Source: Corythucha ciliata
Taxonomy: Eukaryota > Arthropoda > Insecta > Hemiptera > Tingidae
Length of the DNA stretch: 64,000 nucleotides
Direction: 5' to 3'
NCBI GenBank assembly: GCA_038030265.1
Contig: CM075941.1
Coordinates: forward strand, 23,002,001 to 23,066,000
Part shown: piece by piece, positions 50,880-61,174 of the stretch
Layout of the letters: each line of letters starts with the position of its first letter
How positions within the stretch are numbered: the stretch's first letter is position 1
Program-made: the position numbers and the translations under genes
The notes under the pieces: model-generated
Told to the model about the DNA's origin: nothing
What the model saw: only the letters and a program-made list of their open reading frames with translations
The model's database searches: none

Positions 50880-51930
50880 TTGATTAGTTTATTAAAATCC
50901 TCACGCCCTACATTTAGCGCTGAAGTAGTTTCTGTAGTTGTTTTTGGTGCTGAATCAAATGCACGTTAGCTCGATTCTCTGAGATCAACATTATTAGAGT
51001 CATGAACGAAAATACTCGAAAAAAACGATTTTGTCTATACTAAGGCTTGTTTCACACGATCAACAGAAACCAACATTACACCACACCCCCCGTCCGTAAA
51101 AACTGACGAGTGTTGAGTTGATCGTGTGAAAGGAGTATTTTATTTGTGCACGCTAGCTGTGGTGTGGTGTTGATAACTGTTGATCGTGTGAAACGGGCCT
51201 TAAAGGTGCCTTGAAAAATGGTATCATGTTTAGGCAGGACTGACTATTTTCTCTCATCGTACGTAGTTTTTTGTGCTGAATTGAATGAGCTGTAGTCGGG
51301 ATGGCTATTATCAATAATTTTTCAGTTACGGACAAACATCTCTTAACATGTTTAAAGGATTTGTTTTGATATTTGTGAGCTTATCTCAGAAAGTATTGAC
51401 CCCAGCGATCCCTGCAATTGCTCATTCGATTCAGCACAAAAAACTGTGTAAGATCTGAGAACAAGGTTAGTCCTGCCCAGAATCTTGATACACATTTTCA
51501 TAGCACATCAAGGTTTCGGGAAAAAATAGTTTTTCAGTTATTTTCGTTATTAACTCAAATAATATTGATCTCAGAGAAACGAGCCACCATGCATTCGATT
51601 CAGCGCCAAAAACTACTTTAGAAATCTCATCTACGTCAACTGCATCACTAAACGTTGGACGTGAGGATTTTTTCGGGAATATTTAAGCCAAAAACCAAGT
51701 TTTTTGGTACAATTTTCGTCGTAACTCAAAAAGTAATCGTCGCACGGACTTGTGGTTGGTTTTTATCGACTCGGCACACAAAACTACATAGGATTAGACA
51801 CCCCTTTCGGGCAAATTTATTTACTTTTTACAGCGATGAGTTGGCCAACGTCTACCCTCTCTTAAAAGGATGTTTGCCAACCAGTATCCTTGCGGACTCC
51901 CCGAATCCTAGGACTATAAATAAATGAAAC
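50880..51930. repeat. Diverged repeat units in P-like intron 1
   Basis: The motif ATTCGATTCAGCACAAAAAA or its inverse occurs about five times (near 50955, 51275, 51423, 51595 and 51768), each next to AACTCA and GATCTCAG-like sequence, at spacings of 150-320 bp. The units are too diverged for a clear tandem array. Confidence 0.4.
51044..51200. mobile_element. 157-bp MITE, TAA target duplication, in P-like intron 1
   Basis: GGCTTGTTTCACACGATCAA and the inverse TTGATCGTGTGAAACGGGCC, flanked by TAA at 51041-51043 and 51201-51203. The interior contains GTTGAGTTGATCGTGTGAAA, a third copy of the end motif. PIF/Harbinger-type by target site. Confidence 0.82.
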
Positions 51931-52985
51931 AATTATTTGAGTAGTCACAACATTTTTTTTTTTTTTCGACTAGTTTCGGGTAATCTCCCCATCCTTAAGA
52001 AACCAGCTGCGTAATATGTGTCTCAAACGAGACTTGATACTAGACTAGGGAGTCTTTGTAATTTTCTCCTCTTTTTTTTTAATTACTTCATTGCGTGTAA
52101 TGATTGACTTTTTGCACTTTCTCTGACCAGATTCATTTCGAAGACTCGGAATGGGAACACGGCCGAGCTGACGGATGGCGAAAACTGAAGCAAACCGCCG
52201 TGCCCACATTATTCGATGTGCAGAATCTTCCCCAAAAATTAATGCGATCTCCTAGGAATTCGAAATACGATGTAAAACCGATAATTTTCACCACAAAAAT
52301 GTAATCTAAATCTCGCAGCTTACTATTCTAGTTGGTTTCAGGTCATTAAAACTGAAGCAAGCTGCTCGTCATGTAAGCAAGATACTCCGGTCAAAACAGG
52401 AGGCAGAGTATACTAATATGCAGTGAGTAGCTCGCATTGTCATATTTTTTTGCATTTCGAAGTGACTCATGGAAGGGAGTTTTTCAGAAAAGCTCGCTTC
52501 TTAATAATGCCACCGTACCAGACCCTCAGACCGCTGATGAGGAGGAGCCTTCATGGATTTCCTCACAATTTCCCCAGGAGGTGCCTATTAATACAAACGA
52601 TATTATAGTTTTTCAAGCAACGAGCATTATTGATTTTTGTTATTTTATTCGCAGACATCCGAGAATATGACGGATGATTCAATTTACTATAGTGTTGAAA
52701 ATGAACGCTTGCGGCACGAAAATGAAAAGTTACGCCAGGAGATTGATAAACTTAAGGACGATAACAAAAACATTAAAATATCTTTCAAGGTAAAAATGAT
52801 GAAGGTTTATCTAGGTAATAGGTCCTTCAAAAATCAATGACTATAGTACTAATTCGTAATTCATATTTTACAGCAATTACTGGAGACTCTGAGGGCCAAC
52901 AATGAAGAACTGCAAAACGACCAAAGGGAGTTGCAGAAATTGGTGAAAGATACAGAAACCGCACTGTTGGCTTTCTTGACTCCAG

Positions 52986-53103
52986 CCCCCCTATTCTGTA
53001 ACTCTTAACGCGTGCGTTAGCGAAATAAACAAGGTGAATAATTGAAAATAATCAGCTGAGAAATTTTGCTAACGCACGCGTTAGGAGTTACAGAATAGGG
53101 GGG
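52986..53103. mobile_element. 118-bp palindromic MITE, CAG target duplication
   Basis: CCCCCCTATTCTGTAACTC with the inverse at the right, CAG at 52983-52985 and 53104-53106. Inner arms CTAACGCACGCGTTA are close to palindromic. Lies in exon 6 of the P-like transposase and helps to destroy it. Confidence 0.85.
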
Positions 53104-55029
53104 CAGGTCAGTTAAACTCTTTGAAAAAAGAAAAAGTCAAATAATGGGACCAGGAAACTGTCGTGAAATAATTAAAACTTCGCTTCAGCTTGGGTTCTTT
53201 GAATGATTTGATTTTCTTGTTTTATGAAATTCGGGCAGTTGATGGAATCTGCATTTTTCCAGGAATCCACGGATACAATTACTTGAGACAGAGCCTTTAC
53301 CCACTGCCGCACGTACGCACCTTGAGCCACCGCTTGCGAGGGTATGAAGTCACGCCAGGCATCTTGAAGTATCTTCTAGAGCCACTACAGTATAAAGTCG
53401 ACTGTGTGGATCCTCTGGATAGCTTCTGCAGCCTCCTGGTTGACGAGATGCAAATTAGGTGAAATGAGGATTATGGCAAGCTAAAGAAGAAATTCTGTGG
53501 CTACGCCACTCTCGGCGACACTACTCAGCTTGGTACACAAATAATGGTGGTGCTTGCTCGCGGGTTGAAGGTACCGTGGAAGCAAGTCATCGCGGTAGAA
53601 GTCACCAATGAAAGAACCCCGGCTGATCAAATGCTCCAGGGCATCAAAAACAGTATTGACTTCCTACAAGTCGTAACACTTACAAGTGACATGGGCAACA
53701 AGAATGTACGTATGTGGACGCACATAGGGGTTGGTGCGAAAAAGAATGGGGACCGACGCAACCATTTCGAGATGAATGGGGAAAAAATCTACGTTTTGCC
53801 AGACGTATGTCATTTGTTGAAGAATCTGAGGAACGCCGTACAGTCACATGAGATCGTCATTCCGGAGGAGCTTCAACAACAAGAAAATTTGCCTGTGCCT
53901 GTCGTTAGTGGAAAATATATTAGACAGCTATGGGATGACGAAGTGAAGAACGGAAGACCGGTGAGAACGTTGTACCACCTTAGAGAGGAAGACCTATCGC
54001 CGAACAATTTTCAAAAAATGAACGTTGGCTCAGCCGTTCGGTATTTCTCCGAAAAAACGTCGTTGGCCATCGAGCTCGCCATTACAACCGGATACTTGCC
54101 GGAAGATGCTGCAACAACCGCATGGTTCTTCAAACAGGTTTGTCTATGGTTCGAGCTTGTATCTTCGCGGATAAGGAAAAAAGGAATAACCAGAATGAAT
54201 AAGGCGAAAAAAATCAAACTCCTTCATTCGATGGTCAGCATGGCTCATGGGCTCCAACACTTGGAAGCCTCTGAACGCTGGACTAATTTTGGCCTCATTG
54301 ACGCTGGGCGATGTTTCGGAAATTTACTTAGAAAACATTTTTTCGACTTCCTGCTTCTTCATAGGTTCAATCAAGACTCCCTTGAGAACCTTTTTTCTCA
54401 AATCCGAAGAAAGAGCGGAGCCACCCCAGTTGTGTCCTCCTGCTTTAAGGCATTGAAATTAATTACGATGTCCCAAATGGTGTCTGACGTGAAACGAAGC
54501 AACTATACTAACGAGTCGGACGAATTTTTATTGAGCCATTTCAATAACAGTTCACTGAAACGACCTAATGAGGCAGTGGTTTCGAATCGTAACAATCCAA
54601 TGACGATTCCAGACGTTTCAAAAAAATTCGACTTTTTAACCGATTTATTAGCTTTGGAAAAAAGATCGGGACTCAGCATTTCGGATTTCAATCTGTTGTG
54701 TTACCTTGCGGGATGTTGCATTAACGCTTTTTAAAAGCGTATTTAGAAATCATTGTGAGCAGTGCAAAAATTTTGTTATTAGTAATAGTATAAATGTAAA
54801 ACATTTCAAATCTTACTTGGTGATGGAGAGAAAGGGGGGGCTTAAGGACCCAAACGAAAACATTTTTATTTTAATTGTTAATTGTGGTAATTATTTTTAG
54901 AAAATATGAATCATACTTACTACTTAACGATTGCTCCCCAGTCATTGACAAAATAATATGTGATTTCCATACATTTCACGAATGTAAATTGTGCCCTGAC
55001 GTGAAGTCAGTTACAGTAGTGACAAAGTT

Positions 55030-55900
55030 GCCACAATGCTTAATGTTTTTAATTCATATAATGACAGGCTCAGGTTTACTTATGAGTTGGAACTTGATTG
55101 TAAGATTCCTTTTCTTGACTTGCTTTTAATTAGAAAAAATAATACTGTTGCTACTAACTGGTATCAAAAGCCTACTTTTTCGGGGCGTTTTTTAAACTAC
55201 AACTCAAACCATCCTATCCATCAAAAAATTGGTATGGTGTACAATTTAGTGGATCGAGCGGTACTGTCCTCAGAGGTGGTGTTCCATTAAGAAAATTTGG
55301 AGTTTGTTAAATCCGTTCTTAGGATTAATCAGTACCCTAGTAGTTTTATCCAAAAGTATGTAAAAAAGCGTATTCGTAAAATAGAGGATGTTAAGTGTAA
55401 TGGCCTGAGTAACAGGGAGAATCCACAGAGGAATGAGCGGAAGTTTTACTTTAAAGTCCCATACAAATCTGGCCTTTACGACAGTGTTAGAACGGTGCTG
55501 AACGGTAGTAATATTTCACCTGTGCCTTACATTAAGTGTAATCTCTCTAATGTAATTAAAAAGGGAAAAGATGTCGTTAAACCAATGCAACGTCCGGGGT
55601 GGTATACAGGTTGTCTTGTTCAAACTGTCCAGCTGCATATGTGGGAGAAACAAAGAGACCATTATCTTGCCGGGTAGATGAACATAAAAGAGACGTACGT
55701 AACAAGGCTCAACGTGTTGTGGCTCAGCATTGTAATACGCTTGACCACAGTATTAATTGGGAGGGAGTAGTTGTGCTGGATAGAGAGCCTGATTGGTACA
55801 AGAGACGGGTGTCTGAAATGTTGTATATTAATATGCAAAATAATGCACTTAATGCTGATAACGGAGCCCTGGGGGACGCCATTGAGTTGAATGCGTTTCG
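55030..55900 (+). pseudogene. Penelope-like element, RT end and GIY-YIG endonuclease
   Basis: RT C-terminal blocks: RLRFTYELELDCKIPFLDLL, NWYQKPTFSGRFLNYNSNHP and HQKIGMVYNLVDRAVL. After a linker with a frame change the GIY-YIG domain reads VYRLSCSNCPAAYVGETKRP, LSCRVDEHKRDVRN and HINWEGVVVLDREPDWYKRR-like sequence. The order RT then GIY-YIG is that of Penelope-like elements, which use the endonuclease for insertion. It is 5' truncated, with a stop at 55288 and frameshifts near 55600. Confidence 0.8.
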
Positions 55901-56115
55901 TGGATTGGTGGTTACCTATGCGAATTCTGAAAAAGCGATCTGTCAAAAAGTTTTTTATCATTTTGGGTAAATTTCCTTCAAGACCCAATGTCTGTAGTTG
56001 ATTTAGGATGCCCTGTCGCCAGGTGACATCAAATGCTTTTTCTAGGTCGAAGAAGCTAGGGCCGGGCGAGAGTTCATCCCTAAGTGGACAGGAAGGGTTG
56101 TAGTTACGAAATGGG
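55870..56115 (-). pseudogene. LINE RT fragment (Jockey-like)
   Basis: The minus strand reads FFDLEKAFDVTWRQGILNQL, QTLGLEGNLPKMIKNFLTDR and QLNGVPQGSVIS. These are RT motifs A and B (FDLEKAFD and PQGS) of Jockey-type LINEs. It stops at the border of the Penelope-like fragment. Motif C is absent. Confidence 0.72.
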
Positions 56116-56288
56116 CACAACCGCGGCCTACTACGCTAACGTGGAGCTGCGCCATTAAAAAAGCCCTGGTTTCAGACCTCGTATTTATCGTATTAGATAA
56201 TAACTTGAAGCCTGCCACCAAAAAGTTGATTGATTAAGGAAATGATTAACAAAAATCCAAAACATGCAATACTTTCATATTTTCCAAC

Positions 56289-57740
56289 TCAATGAACAAA
56301 TGGTTCCTGAAAATTTAACAGGCACGCGCACACAAATACTGATTGAGATAGAATGTGTTGCATGCTTAGGGGTAGCACTCGTTGGAACAACCTAAACGAT
56401 TTTAACCGACCTACGACGTGCTCAATGAAAATTCTGTTTGCGGCTATAACCTTTGTTTCAATCTCTTCATGAGGCGTCAATCGGTCTCTTCCCATTAAAA
56501 AAGCAGGTCTTTTCAAAATAACCCCTTTCTCATCTGCCATATCTTTAATGGTAAAACCTCGGTCGGCCAAATAACCATGTCACCTTCATCAAGAAGATCC
56601 ATAAAATCAGAACTCTCAACGATGGCCCTGTCTGATATGGATCCCTCGTATAACTCACTAACATATGTGACTGTCCCATTAGGAGCACATCCCAATAGAA
56701 CTTTATAAGTGGTGTGTGCTTTGTACTGAGAAAAAAAATTTCCTTGCTGTTCAAAGTTTGAAGGCCGTTGAACAAAAAACTCTGCACAATCAATAATAAC
56801 TCTGATGTTTCGGAAGTTATGATTTTTAAAACGGGCAGGTAAATTTTCTTTGATAACTTCTCTTGAAGGAAACATGGCAGGCCTCATAAGACTGAATTTG
56901 CTTTTCAGCACGAGGACCCAAGTGGTTACGATCCTACTAACGTAAGCTTGGGAAAAATTAAATTTGTAACATATGTCAGAGATGAGGAGTCCACCCTTCA
57001 GCCTCAGGAAAAAAAATTAGAATCTCCTGATTACGAGTACAACGAAAACGACTATGGACCCTTTCACAATTCCTGGAGTCACTACCCCAATACTATATCT
57101 CATCGTCCTTGACAAATGATTTGAAAATGTCAAACCTGGCGTGGTTCATTCCAGTATAAAATTTACACATTTTCTCATTTGTCAACAACTTGGATTCAAA
57201 TTTTGAAAGAGCATCCATCTTTGCCTGATCTTTTAGTTTGACTATTTCTGCTTGAAGTTCTTTGTTCAACAATTCGAGTTCCTCGACTCTTTTCCTGAGC
57301 TTATCGGCATTCTCGATATTTTCACCTCTAGTTTGAGAGGCCGGGGACTTCGCTGAGATAGGCGGGAACAATGTTTGAGTCTCTTTGTCGACCGTAGTAG
57401 CCCTGTGAGAGTCCGTAGAAATGTCTGGGTAAGGCTGGGGGTCTGGCAAGGCTGAGGCGATCACATTAAACGAATCCTGGCTTAATAAGCAAGAAGGCTC
57501 CTCAAGCTGTTCAAGATGACTTACTAAGGGAGTATTCGTACGTTCTACAAAATGAAGGAATTAAAATATCATTCATGTTTAACAATCGCCATAACCAAAA
57601 CTTGACGCTACCTTTTGTTAAGGAACGACTGGGACCATCTTGACTCCAGATTCGAGGACGACGCCTGAAATAACTGGTCGGTGGCTGAAACAAGTGGGAA
57701 GCTTGCATTAACAAAAATAAAATACCAAACGTGATCATGC
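56289..57740 (-). pseudogene. ISL2EU-type DDE transposase (DDE_Tnp_4 fold), damaged
   Basis: On the minus strand the N-terminal part has KETQTLFPP near 57370 and a coiled coil ADKLRKRVEELELLNKELQA. Next is MCKFYTGMNHARFDIFKSFV, then, past a TAG at 57093-57095, a helix-turn-helix-like LLISDICYKFNFSQAYVSRI. The catalytic part has RVIIDCAEFFVQRPSNFEQQ, YKAHTTYKVLLGCAPNGTVT, SELYEGSISDRAI and, after a one-base shift near 56568, ADRGFTIKDM and RIFIEHVVGRLKSF. These provide the D, D and E positions. Family from memory of THAP/DDE_4-type transposons; termini were not found. Confidence 0.75.
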
Positions 57741-57778
57741 TCGCGTGAATAAACTATCTACCTTCTAGATGCAGGTGC

Positions 57779-59010
57779 TTGAGCGAAAACGTTTTTGCTC
57801 AACTGCCGGCAAGGTTGAGGGAAAGGGATAAATTTAGTTGCAGGGTCAAAACCAGGTCGCCCCGGAATGGAAGAACTATTACAGTCACCAAAACAGCAAT
57901 AGTATCGCATTATTCTGACTTTGGGCAGGCGAAGAAAGTATACTTGAAGACTCGAACCAACGAAAAACTAAAAAAAAAAAGACTTGAAATCGAGAAACAC
58001 AAGCAGTGGCCCTAAGAATGCAAGAAAAAACTGTGAAATAAACCCATAACCTGCAGTACTACAACCTTGCGTTTTCTATGGAAATCGTCTGTTGACAAAA
58101 TTGAAAAATCCCTAATCGAATTTCGGGACACAATAAGTAAATTTCCTGTTTGTAGTATATTTTCAGAATTTTTCATCGCTACTGTCATTTCCTCTAATCA
58201 AACCGGGAGTGACATATTGAAAGCTGTTGAAGCTGAAAGGTGCGACCAACCAAGTTCATTGTGCAAGTCTGATAATATGCAAACCAATATGGTAATTTTT
58301 ACGACTGATAGGAATTGCCTATCTCTTGCTTTTATTGTTCTTTAAAGTATTCAAATTATTGGCAGGTGAATCTAGGCGGAGGTTACTCGATTACGCAGAT
58401 AGCTTTCTCCGAAATGGAGACTGCGATTGATGCGAGCCAGTGGGCGGTGGCATTGCTGAAAGGAGTATTTGGGGAAAACGCGCAGTATTATCGTGTGTAC
58501 CCGAGAAAAGCTGCAAACAAAAAGTTTCCTCTCACATTTATAGAAACGGCTAAAGTACAATGCAAACCATGTCTTAACCTAAGCTTGCAATATACATAGT
58601 TTTAATTTTCGTCTTTGTCCGGAAAAGATCATTACAAGAAATTTCTCATGAAAAGAGGCCACAGCCAATTGGCCGTTATTAATGGGCTAAAATCTCTTCC
58701 TAGCATGCTGGCGGACAGATGCGTCGACATGTGTGGCCATCGTGGCGGACCAAAGACGACCACTTTGAATGAAGCAGAAAAGAGGGTTTAATCAAAACAT
58801 TTCGATTGCCAGTTACCCTTTTTTAACGGTTTAAAATATAAAATTCCAGTTCTCGATTCGTGCTGGACCCTGTCACAGGGGAACTTCAGCCGGAAAAACC
58901 AATAAATGATCTCGAAAGGGGAAGTTTCGACGGCGCCGGCGAGGGCCTAGGTGCTGACGGAGTCGGACGTAAAAACGATCGTCAGGTTTTGACATTTAAA
59001 CATTATTAAA
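57779..59010 (+). CDS. Possible BEN-domain protein, multi-exon, model incomplete
   Basis: Four open segments share the strand: 57779-58015 (basic, ending KKKRLEIEKHK), 58067-58290, 58365-58600 and about 58625-59010. 58290 ends with ATG/GTAATT, and the next begins after TTGGCAG at 58366, giving NMVNLGGGYSITQIAFSEME and QWAVALLKGVFGENAQYYRV. This resembles the BEN domain (LGGG-start, ALL-xx-F core), a DNA-binding fold in insulator-type and TE proteins. Later parts include VINGLKSLPSMLADRCVDMC and LDPVTGELQPEKPINDLERG. It may be host or TE derived. Start codon and some junctions are not settled. Confidence 0.45.
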
Positions 59011-59489
59011 TGATCTCGTATATTTTTTGTGTTTCACGTTAAATGAAGTTTAAAATTTTAATTCTTAAATACATTTCATGAACGTTACTTCTAGTCTCCT
59101 GAAGAGGGACCTTCAGCAGAGGGAGCAAACGTTTGCTTGAGGGTCACGTAAATGTTGTAAAACATCAGTAGAACAGTTCATTCGTCTTCACGAACTGTTC
59201 CTTTACCACAAATACCCACCTAAAACACTATTTGAGAAAAGCATTTGTTACGCTTGTTGCACATTTAGCCATTTTTTCACTGGATGTGCTGAACATTTTT
59301 TGAACAATCCTTAGGCCCATCGAAATGAAGACTTCATAGGGCGAAATCCCACTCGGACGTACTCGGTGAAACGTTGGGGAGATGTTTGGTGCTATCGCCC
59401 AGCCTCGGTTGAACGTTTCGGAAACGTACATGACATTACTTGAGCATTTCTTTTCTGAACATTTATGGACACTATATTTTCGCCAGGGG

Positions 59490-60010
59490 TTGGTGGCCGG
59501 TTAGCGCCCTTGCGCTCGCCACAGGTCCTCTTGGTCGTTAATGAGCGTCCCTCGACGCTGCATGCGGGTCCTCTGGCCCGAAGTTCGGTTAGCGCCCTTG
59601 CGCTTGCCCCAGTTCCTCAGGGTTGGCGGCCGGTTAGCGCCCTTGCGCTCGCCACAGGTCCTCCGGGTCGTCAGTGAGCGTCCCTCGAAGCTGCCTGCGG
59701 GTCTTCTGGGCCGAAGTTCGGTTAGCACCCTGCGCTTGCTCCAGATCTACTGGATCGCCGGTCGATTAGCGCCCTTGCGCTTGTTCCAGGTCCTCGGGGT
59801 CGTCTGTGAGCGTCTCTTGACTCTATCTTTGGGTCCTTTGGGTTGTTGATCGGTTAGCACCCCTGCGCTTGCTCCAGATCTACTGGATCGCTGGTCGATT
59901 AGCGCCCTTGCGCTTGTTCCAGGTCCTCGACGTCGTCTATGAGCGTCCCTCGACGCTATCTGCGGGTCCTCCGGGTTGTTGACCGATTAGCGCCCCTGCG
60001 CTCGCTCCAG
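59490..60010. repeat. Higher-order tandem array, 88/45-bp alternation (133-bp unit, four copies)
   Basis: TTAGCGCCCTTGCGCT or a near copy starts at 59501, 59589, 59634, 59722, 59766, 59854, 59899 and 59987. The spacings alternate 88, 45, 88, 44, 88, 45, 88. The longer interval contains GTCNNTGAGCGTCCCTCGAC and the shorter one the GCTCCAGATCTACTGGATCG type. A diverged piece lies at 49740-49860. Confidence 0.85.
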
Positions 60011-60179
60011 CTGTAGTGGTGAGGACAGGGAAGTGGTTCTGTCTCGGTCCCTTTTCGGTGCTCCACTTCGGCTCCGGTTAGCGTTCGTGTTCGCTTTCCG
60101 CTGGCTCGGCTGGTCCTCGTCCGGGCTGTCACTGGGTGTCCTACGAGTCGGCTTTCTAGAGGGGGTCCTCCTTAACAAA

Positions 60180-61160
60180 GATAAATTAAAACTCTCACCT
60201 AGTCACTGAGCACGTGAGAACTTTAGGTGCTGGCTGCAGTCATTCAGTAGAGCGAGGAGTTTATTGATGACTGGGAATTTGTTGGTGGAGGGGAAAGAAG
60301 GGGAGTCTGAAAGATCTTTGGTGTCTAATGAGGAACTATTACATTTTTTTTTTATTGGCCTAATCGAAAGAGGGGACAAAATTAGGAAAAACGATGTGCT
60401 TCGTTTATTTTTGCGATAAACACAGGATTTTTAATGATTTTTTTAAAAGTTCCAATTTTGGGGTTCTGATAAAACAGGGGGCCATGATAGTGCGGGGGGT
60501 GGAGCCATGCTTGTGACGTAACTCACTAGCAAACAACTCTCCTGTGTCGGGGCTAGATTCCTATGTATAGGTTTATATTTGTGCCTTTGTGGTACATATT
60601 TATTTTTCTCGTGTATTTTTTATTTTACTGAAAATGGTGAAGGAATAAAAGAGGCATGTAGACGATCTTTTTCCCGCCACTATATTGGTGGGTAACAGAT
60701 AGAATAGTTTTCTTTGGTTTTGTTATTGTTTTTGCTAGCCGTGATTTTCTCTGCACGAACTGATGACTCCTCATTTCAACCTGCATTAATGTGACAACAT
60801 CAGAATGTTGATGCGAATTAACGAATCAATAATTAATAACTGTGAAATGAGCGACTACAATGGGAACTACAAAAAGCATTTTGTGCTAATGTGCAGGAGC
60901 ACAACGGTGAAAAAAACCTGAAAAGATGTTTGTCAGTACCTCTATAGTGAGAAAATTAGGGAAAAATGTTTCACGCGGCAAGGAGGGTATTCCATCTGCC
61001 ACTTCCGAAACCCCCATAGGTATTACTGTTGTTATCATCATTTTTACGTAAAGTCACGTTTACATGTTTCAATCTCATTGCTATAATGCTATCATAGATT
61101 CGATGAAATTGAAACGTATACATATATTTTCCGTGGACTTGCTCCAATAAATTTAAATGT
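60180..61160. other. No recognised gene
   Basis: AT-rich spacer with a T-run near 60340 and no supported reading frame, RNA gene or inverted repeat. Confidence 0.4.
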
Positions 61161-61174
61161 TATCCCCGACCCAT

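Larger units (their letters stand above)
50341..54890 (+). pseudogene. P-element-type transposase with THAP domain, multi-exon, damaged
   Basis: Exons: 50341-50518, 52131-52300, 52342-52422, 52493-52580, 52655-52789, 52874-53193 (holding a MITE), 53263-54734 and a shifted tail to about 54890. The THAP domain spans exons 1-2: CSAVNCHRK, FKFP, WIINCQRDKW and, across the intron, CEIHF with AVPTLF. A coiled coil follows (ENERLRHENEKLRQEIDKLK). The catalytic part has YPLPHVRTLSHRL, LLVDEMQIR (first Asp), LTSDMGNKNVRMW (second) and PDVCHLLKNLRNA. The C-terminal part has RFNQDSLENLFSQIRRKSG. Damage: no ATG before THAP (ACG at 50347 may be the lost start), frame loss near 53107-53193, TGA at 53460-53462, and a frameshift at 54734 before a CEQC segment. 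The family cuts and pastes DNA using GTP. Confidence 0.82.

Noticed and set aside
57511..57738. Separate minus-strand protein with a hydrophobic start (MITFGILFLLMQASHLF)
   Set aside because: It overlaps the 5' region of the ISL2EU-type gene, has no family features and may be an intron or untranslated part; no independent support.
59490..60010. CRISPR-like array because of regular spacing
   Set aside because: The intervals are themselves repeated and not unique, the context is eukaryotic, and no cas-like gene is present. It is a tandem repeat.
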